The notes under the pieces: model-generated | Seen by the model: only the letters and a program-made list of their open reading frames with translations | The model's database searches: none | What the model was told of the DNA's origin: nothing | Translations under genes and position numbers: made by a program | Assembly (NCBI GenBank): GCA_030407315.1 | Contig: JALQPE010000389.1 | Location: 1 to 58,418 of the forward strand | Direction: 5' to 3' | Length of the DNA stretch: 58,418 nucleotides | From: Asparagopsis taxiformis | Lineage: Eukaryota; Rhodophyta; Florideophyceae; Bonnemaisoniales; Bonnemaisoniaceae | Shown here: one piece after another, positions 38,224-48,018 of the stretch | Numbering within the stretch: the first letter of the stretch is position 1 | Layout: each line of letters starts with the position of its first letter

Positions 38224-39195
38224 ATGGTTCGTTATCTCACGCTATGCAGCGTAGCTGCATTGTTCCTCTGTTCCGTGGTCGCCGTGACTGTGCCTACCAA
38301 AGTTCTCGATACAGAGGATCTTCCTGCCACTCAGCGTCAAGAATTTAACGGTAGGCCATGTGGAAGCTGTCCTAGAGTGTGTTACGCGCAGGGTTCAAAT
38401 GCTCGGGATGATTGTCAACCTATGTCACCGTGCCGAGGAGGCCAAAACTGCCGAACGCGGCCTTGTACAAGAGGTGATGGATCTATGGGATTGTCCTGTC
38501 GTCGTCGGGGGCGCTCTTCTCCTCCGCGCCCTGCGCGATCCCCTCGCCCCTCGCGATCTCCTCGCCCGTCACTCCCTCCAACTATTGCACCGCCCGTTGC
38601 CCCCGCACCGCCTCCGATTGTTGCCCCTCCGATTGTCGTTGTTCCTCCCGTGGTGGCATCATCTGTATCCCCTTCTCCATCCTCATCTCCTTCTGTGAGC
38701 CCTAGCGCGACTCCCTCGCCGTCCGTGTCGCCTACTACATCGGTGACACCATCTGTCACTCCGACACCCTCAGTTACGCCGTCTCCGTCACAGTCGTGTG
38801 CATTTACGCTCGCAGGTACCATTGGCGTGACAGCGACATCTGGAAGGTGTACTTGTGGAACGTCGGTTGCCACTGTCACCGTGTTGGCTCCAGTTAGTAA
38901 TGAGGGAGGACCCTTGCCGAACACAAACGATAATGACATGGGGGTCCAAGACATCCAAATCGAGGCCGTGAACTGCTACACTGGATGTGTCAATGACTTG
39001 TTTGCTTTGAGTTGTGATCCAGGCAGTTTTGCCACGTTTGCTGCAGATGGACAGGCTATTGTTAACTCATGCTGTAGGCGTTGTAGGAACACCCGTGAGG
39101 AAAGCATGACCGGTAACGTTCCTGGGCCCGGAATGGGCGTGTCTATTGCCACTAATCAATGCAGACTATCTGCCGCCTCGGACGGTGATGCGTGA
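38224..39195 (+). CDS. Cysteine-rich secreted protein with Arg-Pro and SPSVTP linker
   Basis: 323 residues, intact and intronless. Signal peptide about 1-21 (LTLCSVAALFLCSVVAVTVP); 8-Cys module (RPCGSCPRVC to LSC, about 44-94); Arg/Ser/Pro stretch and Pro-rich segment (about 98-145); SPSVSP/SVTP repeats (about 148-195); 10-Cys module (SCAFTLAGTIG, GRCTCGTS, NCYTGCVND, VNSCCRRCRN, NQCRLS). It is the best-preserved relative of the copia-1-split gene and of 24617-25501. Probably an extracellular protein; the linker resembles those of structural wall proteins, but no enzymatic motif is visible. Its promoter and about 0.8 kb upstream are duplicated at 57490-58322. Confidence 0.87.
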   Translation: MVRYLTLCSVAALFLCSVVAVTVPTKVLDTEDLPATQRQEFNGRPCGSCPRVCYAQGSNARDDCQPMSPCRGGQNCRTRPCTRGDGSMGLSCRRRGRSSPPRPARSPRPSRSPRPSLPPTIAPPVAPAPPPIVAPPIVVVPPVVASSVSPSPSSSPSVSPSATPSPSVSPTTSVTPSVTPTPSVTPSPSQSCAFTLAGTIGVTATSGRCTCGTSVATVTVLAPVSNEGGPLPNTNDNDMGVQDIQIEAVNCYTGCVNDLFALSCDPGSFATFAADGQAIVNSCCRRCRNTREESMTGNVPGPGMGVSIATNQCRLSAASDGDA

Positions 39196-39480
39196 CGTCC
39201 AAGTCCCTCCGAGATTCATGAAAACTTCGAGCCTGTATTCAGATTCTGGATCATAAACCCTAGATTTTGAGACAGCATTGTAGTGGGCTGATCGATTTCC
39301 ATTCGAAACACTTTCAGTAGCCTGACTATCCCTTCTCATGAATTTGTGTCGGGGAATCTATGTTGCAGTAAGGGTAGACGAGTGATGAAAAACTTTCGGA
39401 TGATAGGGGCCCAGTTTAGCTGGTGAATTTCCGTATCTTCTGTACCAGGCTTAGTCTCCTTTCCAATCCCTTCGCTGACC

Positions 39481-39708
39481 ATGATCATCTATCGATGCAA
39501 CCTCCTTGGATTTACTACTTTTGCACTGCTCATATTTGATGTTGTTCCTCCTGCCGTACCTGTCTCTCATGAAAAGGCCTTTCGTGATTTCCTCCCCACC
39601 AGGCGCCCCCGCAAGGACCCCCAGAGTGAATCCGCCGCCTTCCTAATCTCAGATAATTTAGTAGAACTGGATTCTTCTCCATCACAGAGCCGTCTATACC
39701 TGATGTAG
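39481..39708 (+). CDS. Small predicted secreted protein, unknown
   Basis: 75 codons. The N-terminus is hydrophobic (NLLGFTTFALLIFDVVPPAV) and could be a signal peptide, followed by a basic, polar tail ending at a TAG 12 bases before the gypsy-B LTR. No family recognised and no promoter seen. It might be a gene whose 3' part or untranslated region was displaced by gypsy-B, or a chance ORF. Confidence 0.3.
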   Translation: MIIYRCNLLGFTTFALLIFDVVPPAVPVSHEKAFRDFLPTRRPRKDPQSESAAFLISDNLVELDSSPSQSRLYLM

Positions 39709-39720
39709 CTATCGGCATAG

Positions 39721-40204
39721 TGTAGACTGTCTCGGTGACATCCAGTCCAATCGTTGGGCGTTGATTGAATGAGGCAGTAATAATACCAGGTGAATGTAAA
39801 CTGGTTATCACCAGCAGGTTTAATGTGTGTACAAGTTATGGACTTGTATCTCGGCAAGTTATCACTTGCTTCAGTTTGCAAGAGCTATTGCTCTCTCTCT
39901 GATGAAGTTGTTCTGATGATCGCTGATGATCGCTGATGATTGCTCATGCTCTCTCTTGCAACCTTCAGCATTCTCTATCTAATATACTATTTTGTAATCT
40001 AGCTGTTCACCATTGTTGTGTGCTATCCTGAGGTTCACATCCATTGTGATTCAGTAATGTATGAACGTACTAATTTGTTCAATCCCTTAATTATTTCAAC
40101 GTTCATGTTATTGAACGTTTCAGCTTGAAGATAATGTCAGCTTGGTTTTCAGTTGTGTTGTACCAAGATATTTCCACATTGCTTGAAGTGCTCGAATGTC
40201 TACA
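39721..40204 (-). repeat. gypsy-B 3' LTR
   Basis: 484 bp. In sense it follows CATGGGGCAG, a weak candidate for the polypurine tract. Confidence 0.9.
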
Positions 40205-40240
40205 CTGCCCCATGTTCTATCATGATAGAACATTCAATAG

Positions 40241-42005
40241 TCATTTGGGTACTGTTATGTGCTTCATTGCCTGTTTGGAAATCTTGCTTCCTTCACTGGA
40301 AAGATATTCCTTCAGTAAGTCTGGGACATCTTCACTTAGATTGGTTATGGGCTCCCATGTGTTATCACACATATCTGGCAGCCCTTCCCATTCCACTCTA
40401 ATCTGGAATGTGCTTCCATTCTTTCTTATACCCTTGAGGCATTTGATCTCCTCATATTGCTCTTCACTGTGTCTTGCATGAGTAATGAGTTGTTGAGATG
40501 CTTCTCTTCCGTCCATGTTACTTCTATACAAAATGATCCTCGTTGCATGTACTCGTTCTGTCTGATTATCAATCAGACTTGTGACTTCATAAACCAGATG
40601 GTTCATTACTCTAGTAATGCGTTTTGGTCCTTGCCATTTATATGTCAACTTGTGACCTCGATCCTGTGCTTTACGCACAAGTACGAAATCTCCTTTCTCA
40701 TATGATGGCTTCACAATGTTTGTTCGCTCATTGTGAGCTCTGATTTGTCGTTTCCTGTTACTTGATATATGTTCTGTAATGATAGAATGCATTGCATCAA
40801 GCGACTTCTGTAATCGTTCGATCTCAATTATCTTCTGGCATGCATTGAATGTGATCGGAGTTGTGAAAGAAACTTCTTTCATGTGGTTGAATGGGGTTAT
40901 TCTCGAAGGTTTTATACCAGTCATTACTTCGAGTGGTGATCTGAATATTCCGTCCTCCCTTTTTCCAAACCTTGGTATGGGGGATTCATTAATAATTTTC
41001 TGAACCAATGGTAGCACTGTAGGCCAGTCCTGTGGTGCAAGATGTAGTTCAGATAGTAGCGCAGTTGTAGCTCGTAAGACTTCTCGACAGCATCTCTCTA
41101 CCGCACCGTTACTCCAAGGACAGTACGCAGTTGTAAACTGATGTCTGATATGTTGACTCTTAGCCAACTGACTCATTACACTGTTCTTGAAATGAGATCC
41201 CTGGTCTGATACCCATATGTCCATACATGTGAATATACTTATCCACTTAGATATATGAATCGTGGCTGTCTCTGCATCGGCTTTCTTTGCAGTACATAGC
41301 CATGTGTAGCATGAAAATCCATCCCTAAGAATCAATACGTATCGTTGTCCTTCAATACCTCGCCCCATGTATAGGTAGTCGAAGTGTAACACTTGATTTG
41401 GTCTTGTGGCAATGTCTCTATTGCCTAGTGGTCGTGGTACGCGATCACCGCTCAGAGACATGATGCAATGTATGCATGACTTGACGAACATGGTGCAATC
41501 GTCCTTCATTGTTTTCCAATGATATTGTTCAGATAGTATGCTTAGGGTAGAGCTTATACCTCGATGTCCATTGTATCCACAATGCGATATTACTAGTAGC
41601 TTCATCTGAAGCTCTATGTCCATCTGTGGTATCCATATCTTCTTTGATATGGTTACCATCTCTTTTCCGTTACACTCCGCAGCAGGTGGCATTTCTGCTA
41701 TGTGTCTCTGTTGGGAATGTCTTATAGTTTCGGCAGTTGGCCATACAAAGTCATTTGATAATGGTGAGTCCACGATGTCACTATGCGCATCGTTCGTTTG
41801 CTTGACTGCCTTGATTTTCGAAGACACTTTTTTGTTGCGATATCCGGCAAACCAGCGTGTCATGATGTCAGCCATGACATTCGAATGTCCCGGCACATGT
41901 TCAATAGTATATTGAAATCGTGAAAGATACAACGCCCAGCGCTGCACCTTGTTGACAACATGTCTTCCTATAGAAGGTTCCATGCTGAGTGGGTTGTATA
42001 CAAAT
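40241..42005 (-). CDS. gypsy-B RNase H end, integrase and chromodomain, second part
   Basis: Continues the RNase H of 48019-51072 on the other side of gypsy-C (the five bases up to 42010 are the AGCAA duplication). HVPGHSNVMAD is the end of RNase H. Then an HHCC domain (SHCGYNGH, CIHC), an integrase core (LHFDYLYMG, DQGSHFKN, NGAVERC) and a C-terminal chromodomain (EEIKCLKGIR to DNTWEPITN, then VPDLLKEYL). No stop inside. Confidence 0.9.
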
Positions 42006-42010
42006 AGCAA

Positions 42011-42371
42011 TGTAACGAACTGAAGCTGATGCCAGCAATGGCCAGCATAAACTAGTGTATTCTAGACACTACAAGTTACACTAAGTTTACTCATATACTA
42101 TAGGCTGCTAGAAAGTAACTTGCTGTTACGCCTAGAAGTATCTAGTTGGCTATGTCATCGAGTGATGTCATGATGGCATCATGTTAGATTTATTTTGATG
42201 ACATAATTTTATTTAGATTAGTATTTTCTAGAATTAGTTCGACATCGAACTACAATTCTATGGTGGGTATAAAAAGGCATGGTCAACTCCGGTCTTGGGG
42301 GATCGGAGGCATCACCGATCATTCAACGAAAACAACTACCACTCAGCTATCCCGTATACACATTCGTTTCA
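42011..42371 (+). repeat. gypsy-C 5' LTR
   Basis: 361 bp. Contains a good TATA box, TATAAAAAGG at 42268-42277, so transcription should start about 30 bases further on. Confidence 0.93.
42268..42277 (+). promoter_or_regulatory. TATA box in the gypsy-C LTR
   Basis: TATAAAAAGG, repeated in the 3' LTR at the equivalent place. Confidence 0.7.
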
Positions 42372-42471
42372 CTGGTAGCATCGCTTTCTACGGGCGCACT
42401 GAGTGAGCAGTTCGGCAAACGCCGGCCGACTGCAAGCTCTTGGCTGAAAAGCCATCGTTGGGAGTTATTGA

Positions 42472-42674
42472 ACACCTGAGGGCAGGAGTGCCAGGTGTAA
42501 GAACTGTAGTGTCTGCTACCCCTTGAGCAAGGGTAAGTTACCTGAGGGCAGGAAGGCCAGGTAACTAAGGGCCTACAGGAGGGACTGTAAGTGGTCAACC
42601 CGAGGGCAGGAGAGCCGGGTTGTACCTGAGGGCAGGAGGGCCAGGTGGTGTCTGAGGGCTGGAGAGCCAGACAT
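42472..42674 (+). promoter_or_regulatory. Array of five covarying hairpins in the gypsy-C leader
   Basis: Five units at 42472-42498, 42536-42566, 42596-42622, 42623-42647 and 42648-42674. Each has a lower stem, a GAG bulge on the 5' side, an upper stem GGC/GCC and a six-base loop AGGAGN (once AGGAAG, once TGGAGA). The lower stems differ but always pair: ACACCT/AGGTGT, AGTTACCT/AGGTAACT, CAACCC/GGGTTG, ACCT/AGGT, TGTCT/AGACA. Between units 1 and 3 two more stems occur (TACCC/GGGTA and TACAG/CTGTA around GAGGGA). It lies between the primer site and gag, where retroelements keep packaging and dimerisation signals. Confidence 0.8.
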
Positions 42675-43175
42675 CCCACTTACAGAACCTAGATCGGAAG
42701 TCTAGCTTCCTGGAGGGATTCTTGATTCTCAAGACTATCCTCTGACCAGTCCTGTGCTGTCGCCAATTGTATTCCCTATACATCCTATTCCACTTGTTGG
42801 CTGTTAGCTAGGTGGACCGACAGGGTCACGGATACGGGTAACGCAGGCTTGATAGGGGTAAGGACTTGGACTAAGAGGGGTGGAGAGGAGATAGGAAAAC
42901 TTGAGGAAAGTTGGGTACGGTCGACTCGCGAAACTTTCTTATAGGGTAAGGACACCGAAGGGTTTACATCGTAAACTGGTGGGGATATCCCGAACGGATC
43001 GTTGAACCACATTCCCTGGGGTGGGTGTGATCAGAGTGCTGAAATTCCTCTCTCCGCGGGTAGAGGACCCGTCGTCAAAGGACGAATCCTTTCAAAAATT
43101 GGAAACTGGAAATTTGTTGTTGAAGAAGAAAGAAGTTTTTTTTAAGGTTTTAAGTTTGGGAAGAACACTGTCATT

Positions 43176-43943
43176 ATGTCGTTATTGAAGCCCAATAAGC
43201 CCCCGACATTCGATGGAACGCGTGATGCGTTTACTGTTCGGACGTGGCTACACTCTGTTGGAAGGTACATTTCTCTCATTCAGGTAGGCTCGGATGCAGA
43301 AATATCCGATAAACAAGCTATTGATTTCGCTTCGACGTTCATGACAGGGGTGGCTGCCAACTGGTGGTTTACCGTTGTCAACGGAGCGAAAATGCCTGAT
43401 TCTTGGGAGGCCTTCTCAAACCTGGTTATTCAAGAGTTCGTTCCTCAAGATAGTGCTGTTAGAGCTCGCGATAAGCTCAGCAAGTTGAAACAGAAAACAA
43501 GCGTTTCTGCCTATCTTTCCGAGTTTAGGAACATCGTAATCAATATCCAGGATATGAGTGAGGGTGAGAAGTTGGCACGTTTCTGTGAAGGTCTCAAGTC
43601 TCATATTCTTCTAGATGTTCGCAAGAACAATCCATCGGACCTTGATGCCGCTGCAAACATTGCTCTTAGCGTTGATGGTGCTTATTACGGAGCTGGGTTC
43701 TATACAGGAAAAGTTGTTCCTTCAAGTTATTCCGGGTACGCTCCCATGGAAATCGGCAACTTCGAGAAAAGCCATTCCATGAATGCCCAGAAGAGGAAGG
43801 ATATTCGTGAGAACCTATGCTTTGTATGTCACAAGCCCGGTTGCAGAGCGTATAGGCACAAAGGGGAAGTCAAGAAGAGGCTTAATACGAACAACACTCA
43901 GGTTCATTGGGGAGCACCAAGTTCCTTTCCACAGGAAAACTAG
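43176..43943 (+). CDS. gag: gypsy-C Gag
   Basis: 255 residues. Contains the retrotransposon gag domain (WLHSVGRYI, ANWWFTVVNG, EAFSNLVIQEFVP, KLSKLKQKTSVSAYLSEFRN) typical of Ty3/gypsy capsid. Near residue 213 is a zinc knuckle CFVCHKPGCRAYRH. The order is C-x2-C-x4-C-x4-H, so the last two ligands are swapped compared with the usual CCHC. The stop TAG at 43941 lies in the overlap with pol, which is in the minus-one frame. Start: first ATG after the leader with a coding continuation (43176). Confidence 0.92.
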   Translation: MSLLKPNKPPTFDGTRDAFTVRTWLHSVGRYISLIQVGSDAEISDKQAIDFASTFMTGVAANWWFTVVNGAKMPDSWEAFSNLVIQEFVPQDSAVRARDKLSKLKQKTSVSAYLSEFRNIVINIQDMSEGEKLARFCEGLKSHILLDVRKNNPSDLDAAANIALSVDGAYYGAGFYTGKVVPSSYSGYAPMEIGNFEKSHSMNAQKRKDIRENLCFVCHKPGCRAYRHKGEVKKRLNTNNTQVHWGAPSSFPQEN

Positions 43944-46900
43944 TCGGTCCTCCTAAAAACAAGTCGTACGCTCAGGATGGACCTGAAAGGAGTGTGAATG
44001 TTCGATGCGCTGATGCGCAAGTTAAGAGACCAGAAAAGCCAGGAAGGGCTGTTCCAAGGCAGGAGAAGGGCCGTGTAGAGCCGAGAGTCTTGGAAGCTGA
44101 ATCAAATACTATTGTTGGGAAAGAAAGCATCACTACTGATGACCCTATACCAGTAGATCCATTATTGGTTTTCCATGGAAAGTTGAACGGATTACCAGTC
44201 AAAGTATTGAAAGATGATGGATGCAATACCAACGTAGTAGGGGCCGAGTTTCTGAGGAAGCAGAAATCTCGAGGAAATTTCATGATTCAGAAAGAGAAAA
44301 TACAAGTCTCGCACTCTCGAAAAGGTTCCACGGAAGAAGCATCTGAAGTAATCATCAAAGGAACATTGAATATGGGTTCACATACCTATACATCAAATTG
44401 GGTTGTTGCCAATTGTAGGTATGATGTTCTTTTGGGGATGCCATGGCATGTCGCCCACAATCCAGTTATCGATTACAAAAAAAGGATTGTGAAATGTGGC
44501 CATCAGTTGCTTCACGCCTGTAAAGATCCTGATGATCCAAGGATTCATGTGACGAATCTTGGAGTGAGAAAATTCAGAAAAATGTTACGGAACAGGAAGA
44601 ACAGTAATGACTTTGAAGTGTATCAAGTGTTCGAAAAGGAAAATATTCAGGGAATGAAAGGTTCCAAACACAGTGAGAGGTTGGGGAAGTTACTGACAAA
44701 GTACCAGGAAGTGTTCAGAAGTGATCTTCCAGATGGACTTCCTCCCAAGCGAACAGTAGATCACGCGATCGATGTTCAGAAAGATGCTAAACCTCCACTG
44801 AGACCTCTATTTCAGCTGTCTCCCGCGGAACTAAGAGCAGCTAAGGAATATGTCGAGGAACTGCTGAAGAAAGGAAAAATAAGATCAAGTAAGTCACCTT
44901 ATGGAGCTCCTCTGTTCTTTGTCAAAGAGAAAGACAAGCTTCGTGGAGTAGTCGATTATCGAGCTTTGAATCGAATCACGAAGAGGAACAATGCTCCATT
45001 GCCGAGATCTGATGAAATGTTTGATCGCCTTGGGGGATCAAAATATTTTTCAAAACTAGACCTCAAGACGGGGTTCCATCAGATCAGGGTGAAGCCGGAA
45101 GACATCGAGAAAACAGCGTTTAATACAAAATATGGGCAGTTCGAATATCTTGTCATGCCTATGGGTTTGTGTAACGCTCCTGCAACGTTTCAGACCTTGA
45201 TGAACCAGATTTTCTATGATTGCATTGATGTTTTCTTGGTTGTTTACATGGATGATCTACTAGTATTCAGCAAGACGGAAGAGGAACATTTTCGGAATTT
45301 GGAAACTGTATTGGAACGTCTGAAAAGAAATGAATTGTACGTTTCTCCAAAGAAATGTGAATTCCTTCAGACAGAGATCGACTTCTTGGGATTTTTGGTT
45401 GGTAGAGACGGCATCAGGGTTAATCCAGAAAAGGTTGACGTCCTTAAAACCTGGCCAAAACCAAAATCATTGACAGAGTTGAGAAGTTTCCTTGGTCTCT
45501 TACAGTTTTTACGAAGGTTCATTCCGAAATTCTCTGGGATTGCGGCTCCATTGACGGATCTGACGAAGAAAGAAAAGGGTATTGGACATTGGGATGAAAT
45601 CTGTGATGAAGCTTTCCAAAAGTTGAAAGATGCAATGATTCAGGCTCCAATATTAGTTGCACCTGATTGGAGAAAGGCCTTCCGAGGTCATGTTGATGCA
45701 TCTCAGCTCGCTGTTGGTGGTACTCTAACTCAGCTGGACGAGAATGGGAAGGATCGTGTTATTGCCTTCTATTCAAAGAAGTTATCATCCACTGAGGCAG
45801 ATTATACAGCGAATGACCGAGAACTTTTGGCTTTGATTTGTTTCTTGGAAAGATTTCGATGTTACCTCGAAGGAGTTGAATTTGAAATATTCACAGACAA
45901 CCAAGTGCTAAAGAGTTTCTTTTCGAAAGCCAAGTTGAGTCGAAAAGAAGCGAGATGGTTGGAAACTCTAGGTAACTTTGGTATATTCCCGATAACCCTC
46001 AAACCTGGCAAGATTCATGTATTGGGTGATGTTTTATCAAGGGCTCCTCACGTTATAACTGGGCGAAATGCTTCATTTAGCAATATTGAAGTACCTGAAA
46101 TCAATTTTGAGGACATTGTAACCCGATATGATGATGACCAGTTCTTCGGACCAGTGGTAAGAGCCATGGAAGGAGATTTTCCTGAAGATGAGATTCAGAA
46201 ACGGAAACTGGAAAAGATCATACCATTGTTTTGTCGTGAACGGGCGAGGCTATTTTACAATGGAAAGTTGTGTGTACCGAGAAGGTCTGTGTCCAGTATT
46301 TTGCAAATGGCACATGACTCTAGGATAAGCGGTCATTTCAAGTTCTTGAAGACGCTAGCAAGACTTGAAAAATTCCATTGGAGACACAAAGCCCGGGATG
46401 TCCGGAAGTATGTGGAGGGATGCATGAAGTGTCAGCAATACAAAGACTCTAATCAGAAGAAGTTGACTGATCCAACTTCTTTAGAGATTCCTGAGAGAAG
46501 ATGGGGATCTCTAGCAACCGACTTTATCGTAAGTCTACCCAAGACAAAAGACGGTTATGATGCCATAACTACCTGGGTAGACCGGTTGACGAGAAGAGTT
46601 CATTTTATCAAGTCAAGAGGTACTGACACTGCTGAGGATGTTGCGAATGCATTCTTCTCCAACATATTCAAGCTTCATGGACTTCCTGACAATGTGGTAT
46701 CGGATCGAGATAGAAAGTTTACATCCAAGTTTTGGGATTGTTTGATGGAACTATGTGGCGTTAAGCTCAAGATGTCTACGAGCAGGCACCCACAGACGGA
46801 TGGCACGTCCGAAATCATGAATCGGATGATTGAGAACTATCTTCGGTGCTATTGTTCCTATAACCAAGACAATTGGGATGAACTTCTACCATCTGCAGAG

Positions 46901-47611
46901 TTTTCCTACAATTCTGCTGTTTCTGAAGATCTAGGTATGTCCCCTTTTGAGCTGGACCTGGGATGGATTCCAAAGTCTCCTTTGGACTTTGTGTCTGGAA
47001 ATGAGATACCTGTGCAAAGTGTTGAGGAATTCAAGAAACGGCTTACAGCTTCTCTTGAAGATGCTAAGTACTCTTACAACATTGCGAAAGCAGCACAGAG
47101 TGCGTATGCCTCCAGAAAGTTCAAGGATCCAGACTATAGGGTGGGATCCAAGTTATGGATTAACAGGTCTTTGTTCAGGGATGCATACTCCCAGTCTCAG
47201 GAAAAGGAGAAGTTGACAGCAAGACGTTTTGGACCGTTTGTTGTGAAGGAATTGATAGGCAAAAATGCAGTTAGGTTGGATCTTCCTGATCATATCAAGA
47301 TTCATCCTGTTGTTAATGTCAGCCACACAATTCCTCATATAGAACAACCGAGTGATATTGCTGCTCCAATACCTCCTGTACCGGCCCCTGTCCCTGCTAT
47401 TGAAGGTGATGAAATCGAGGTTGAAGCGATCTTGAATCATAGAAAAAGAGGACGAGGATATCAGTTCCTAACCTTGATGAAAGGTAGTCCTACGCATGAT
47501 GCTTCATGGCAACCTACGAGGGATTTCATAGACAGAGATGGCACGAAGACTGGAATATGGTTAGAATACATCCGGAAGAAGAATATTCTACCGGAATATC
47601 ATGATGAATAA
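43886..47611 (+). CDS. pol: gypsy-C Pol (protease, RT, RNase H, integrase, chromodomain)
   Basis: The frame opens at 43886 after a stop, overlaps gag by 58 bases and has no early ATG, so it is probably reached by a minus-one ribosomal shift; GGAAAAC just before the gag stop is the nearest slip-like site but is not canonical. Protease-like LKDDGCNTNVVG (DDG where DTG/DSG is usual). RT: LRGVVDYRALN, FSKLDLKTGFHQI and YMDD near 45245. RNase H: DASQLAVGG, IFTDNQVL. HHCC zinc domain; integrase TDFIVSLP, SDRDRKF, GTSEIMN (D-x35-E); C-terminal chromodomain (EIEVEAILNHR to ASWQPTRDF). Over 1230 codons open. Confidence 0.95.
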   Translation, partial: YEQHSGSLGSTKFLSTGKLVGPPKNKSYAQDGPERSVNVRCADAQVKRPEKPGRAVPRQEKGRVEPRVLEAESNTIVGKESITTDDPIPVDPLLVFHGKLNGLPVKVLKDDGCNTNVVGAEFLRKQKSRGNFMIQKEKIQVSHSRKGSTEEASEVIIKGTLNMGSHTYTSNWVVANCRYDVLLGMPWHVAHNPVIDYKKRIVKCGHQLLHACKDPDDPRIHVTNLGVRKFRKMLRNRKNSNDFEVYQVFEKENIQGMKGSKHSERLGKLLTKYQEVFRSDLPDGLPPKRTVDHAIDVQKDAKPPLRPLFQLSPAELRAAKEYVEELLKKGKIRSSKSPYGAPLFFVKEKDKLRGVVDYRALNRITKRNNAPLPRSDEMFDRLGGSKYFSKLDLKTGFHQIRVKPEDIEKTAFNTKYGQFEYLVMPMGLCNAPATFQTLMNQIFYDCIDVFLVVYMDDLLVFSKTEEEHFRNLETVLERLKRNELYVSPKKCEFLQTEIDFLGFLVGRDGIRVNPEKVDVLKTWPKPKSLTELRSFLGLLQFLRRFIPKFSGIAAPLTDLTKKEKGIGHWDEICDEAFQKLKDAMIQAPILVAPDWRKAFRGHVDASQLAVGGTLTQLDENGKDRVIAFYSKKLSSTEADYTANDRELLALICFLERFRCYLEGVEFEIFTDNQVLKSFFSKAKLSRKEARWLETLGNFGIFPITLKPGKIHVLGDVLSRAPHVITGRNASFSNIEVPEINFEDIVTRYDDDQFFGPVVRAMEGDFPEDEIQKRKLEKIIPLFCRERARLFYNGKLCVPRRSVSSILQMAHDSRISGHFKFLKTLARLEKFHWRHKARDVRKYVEGCMKCQQYKDSNQKKLTDPTSLEIPERRWGSLATDFIVSLPKTKDGYDAITTWVDRLTRRVHFIKSRGTDTAEDVANAFFSNIFKLHGLPDNVVSDRDRKFTSKFWDCLMELCGVKLKMSTSRHPQTDGTSEIMNRMIENYLRCYCSYNQDNWDELLPSAEFSYNSAVSEDLGMSPFELDLGWIPKSPLDFVSGNEIPVQSVEEFKKRLTASLEDAKYSYNIAKAAQSAYASRKFKDPDYRVGSKLWINRSLFRDAYSQSQEKEKLTARRFGPFVVKELIGKNAVRLDLPDHIKIHPVVNVSHTIPHIEQPSDIAAPIPPVPAPVPAIEGDEIEVEAILNHRKRGRGYQFLTLMKGSPTHDASWQPTRDFIDRDGTKTGIWLEYIRKKNILPEYHDE

Positions 47612-47638
47612 CTATGTTGATGAGGACATCAACTGTGT

Positions 47639-47652
47639 GAGGGGGGGAATAG
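47639..47652 (+). promoter_or_regulatory. gypsy-C polypurine tract
   Basis: GAGGGGGGGAATAG adjoining the 3' LTR; primer for plus-strand synthesis. Confidence 0.8.
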
Positions 47653-48013
47653 TGTAACGAACTGAAGCTGATGCCAGCAATGGCCAGCATAAACTAGTGT
47701 ATTCTAGACACTACAAGTTACACTAAGTTTACTCATATACTATAGGCTGCTAGAAAGTAACTTGCTGTTACGCCTAGAAGTATCTAGTTGGCTATGTCAT
47801 CGAGTGATGTCATGATGGCATCATGTTAGATTTATTTTGATGACATAATTTTATTTAGATTAGTATTTTCTAGAATTAGTTCGACATCGAACTACAATTC
47901 TATGGTGGGTATAAAAAGGCATGGTCAACTCCGGTCTTGGGGGATCGGAGGCATCACCGATCATTCAACGAAAACAACTACCACTCAGCTATCCCGTATA
48001 CACATTCGTTTCA
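47653..48013 (+). repeat. gypsy-C 3' LTR
   Basis: 361 bp, same as the 5' LTR; follows the polypurine tract. Confidence 0.93.
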
Positions 48014-48018
48014 AGCAA

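Larger units (their letters stand above)
42011..48013 (+). mobile_element. gypsy-C, Ty3/gypsy chromovirus nested in gypsy-B
   Basis: 6003 bp with LTRs 42011-42371 and 47653-48013 (361 bp, TGTAACGAAC to ATTCGTTTCA, identical by eye). Target duplication AGCAA (42006-42010 and 48014-48018). A tRNA-type primer site TGGTAGCATCGC follows the 5' LTR (42373-42384), and a strong polypurine tract GAGGGGGGGAATAG (47639-47652) precedes the 3' LTR. Gag and pol are separate overlapping frames and both are open, so this copy may be competent. The leader is unusually long (800 bases) and structured. Confidence 0.95.

Noticed and set aside
39914..39950. GCTGATGATC tandem units as an independent satellite
   Set aside because: They are part of the gypsy-B LTR and occur identically in its second copy (about 51175-51211).
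42484..42489. AGGAGT-type sequences in the gypsy-C leader as ribosome binding sites
   Set aside because: They look like Shine-Dalgarno motifs but sit in hairpin loops far from any start codon, and the window is nuclear eukaryotic DNA.
42472..42674. CRISPR array
   Set aside because: The spaced repeats are imperfect, self-complementary in varying stems, have no constant spacers and lie in a retrotransposon leader.
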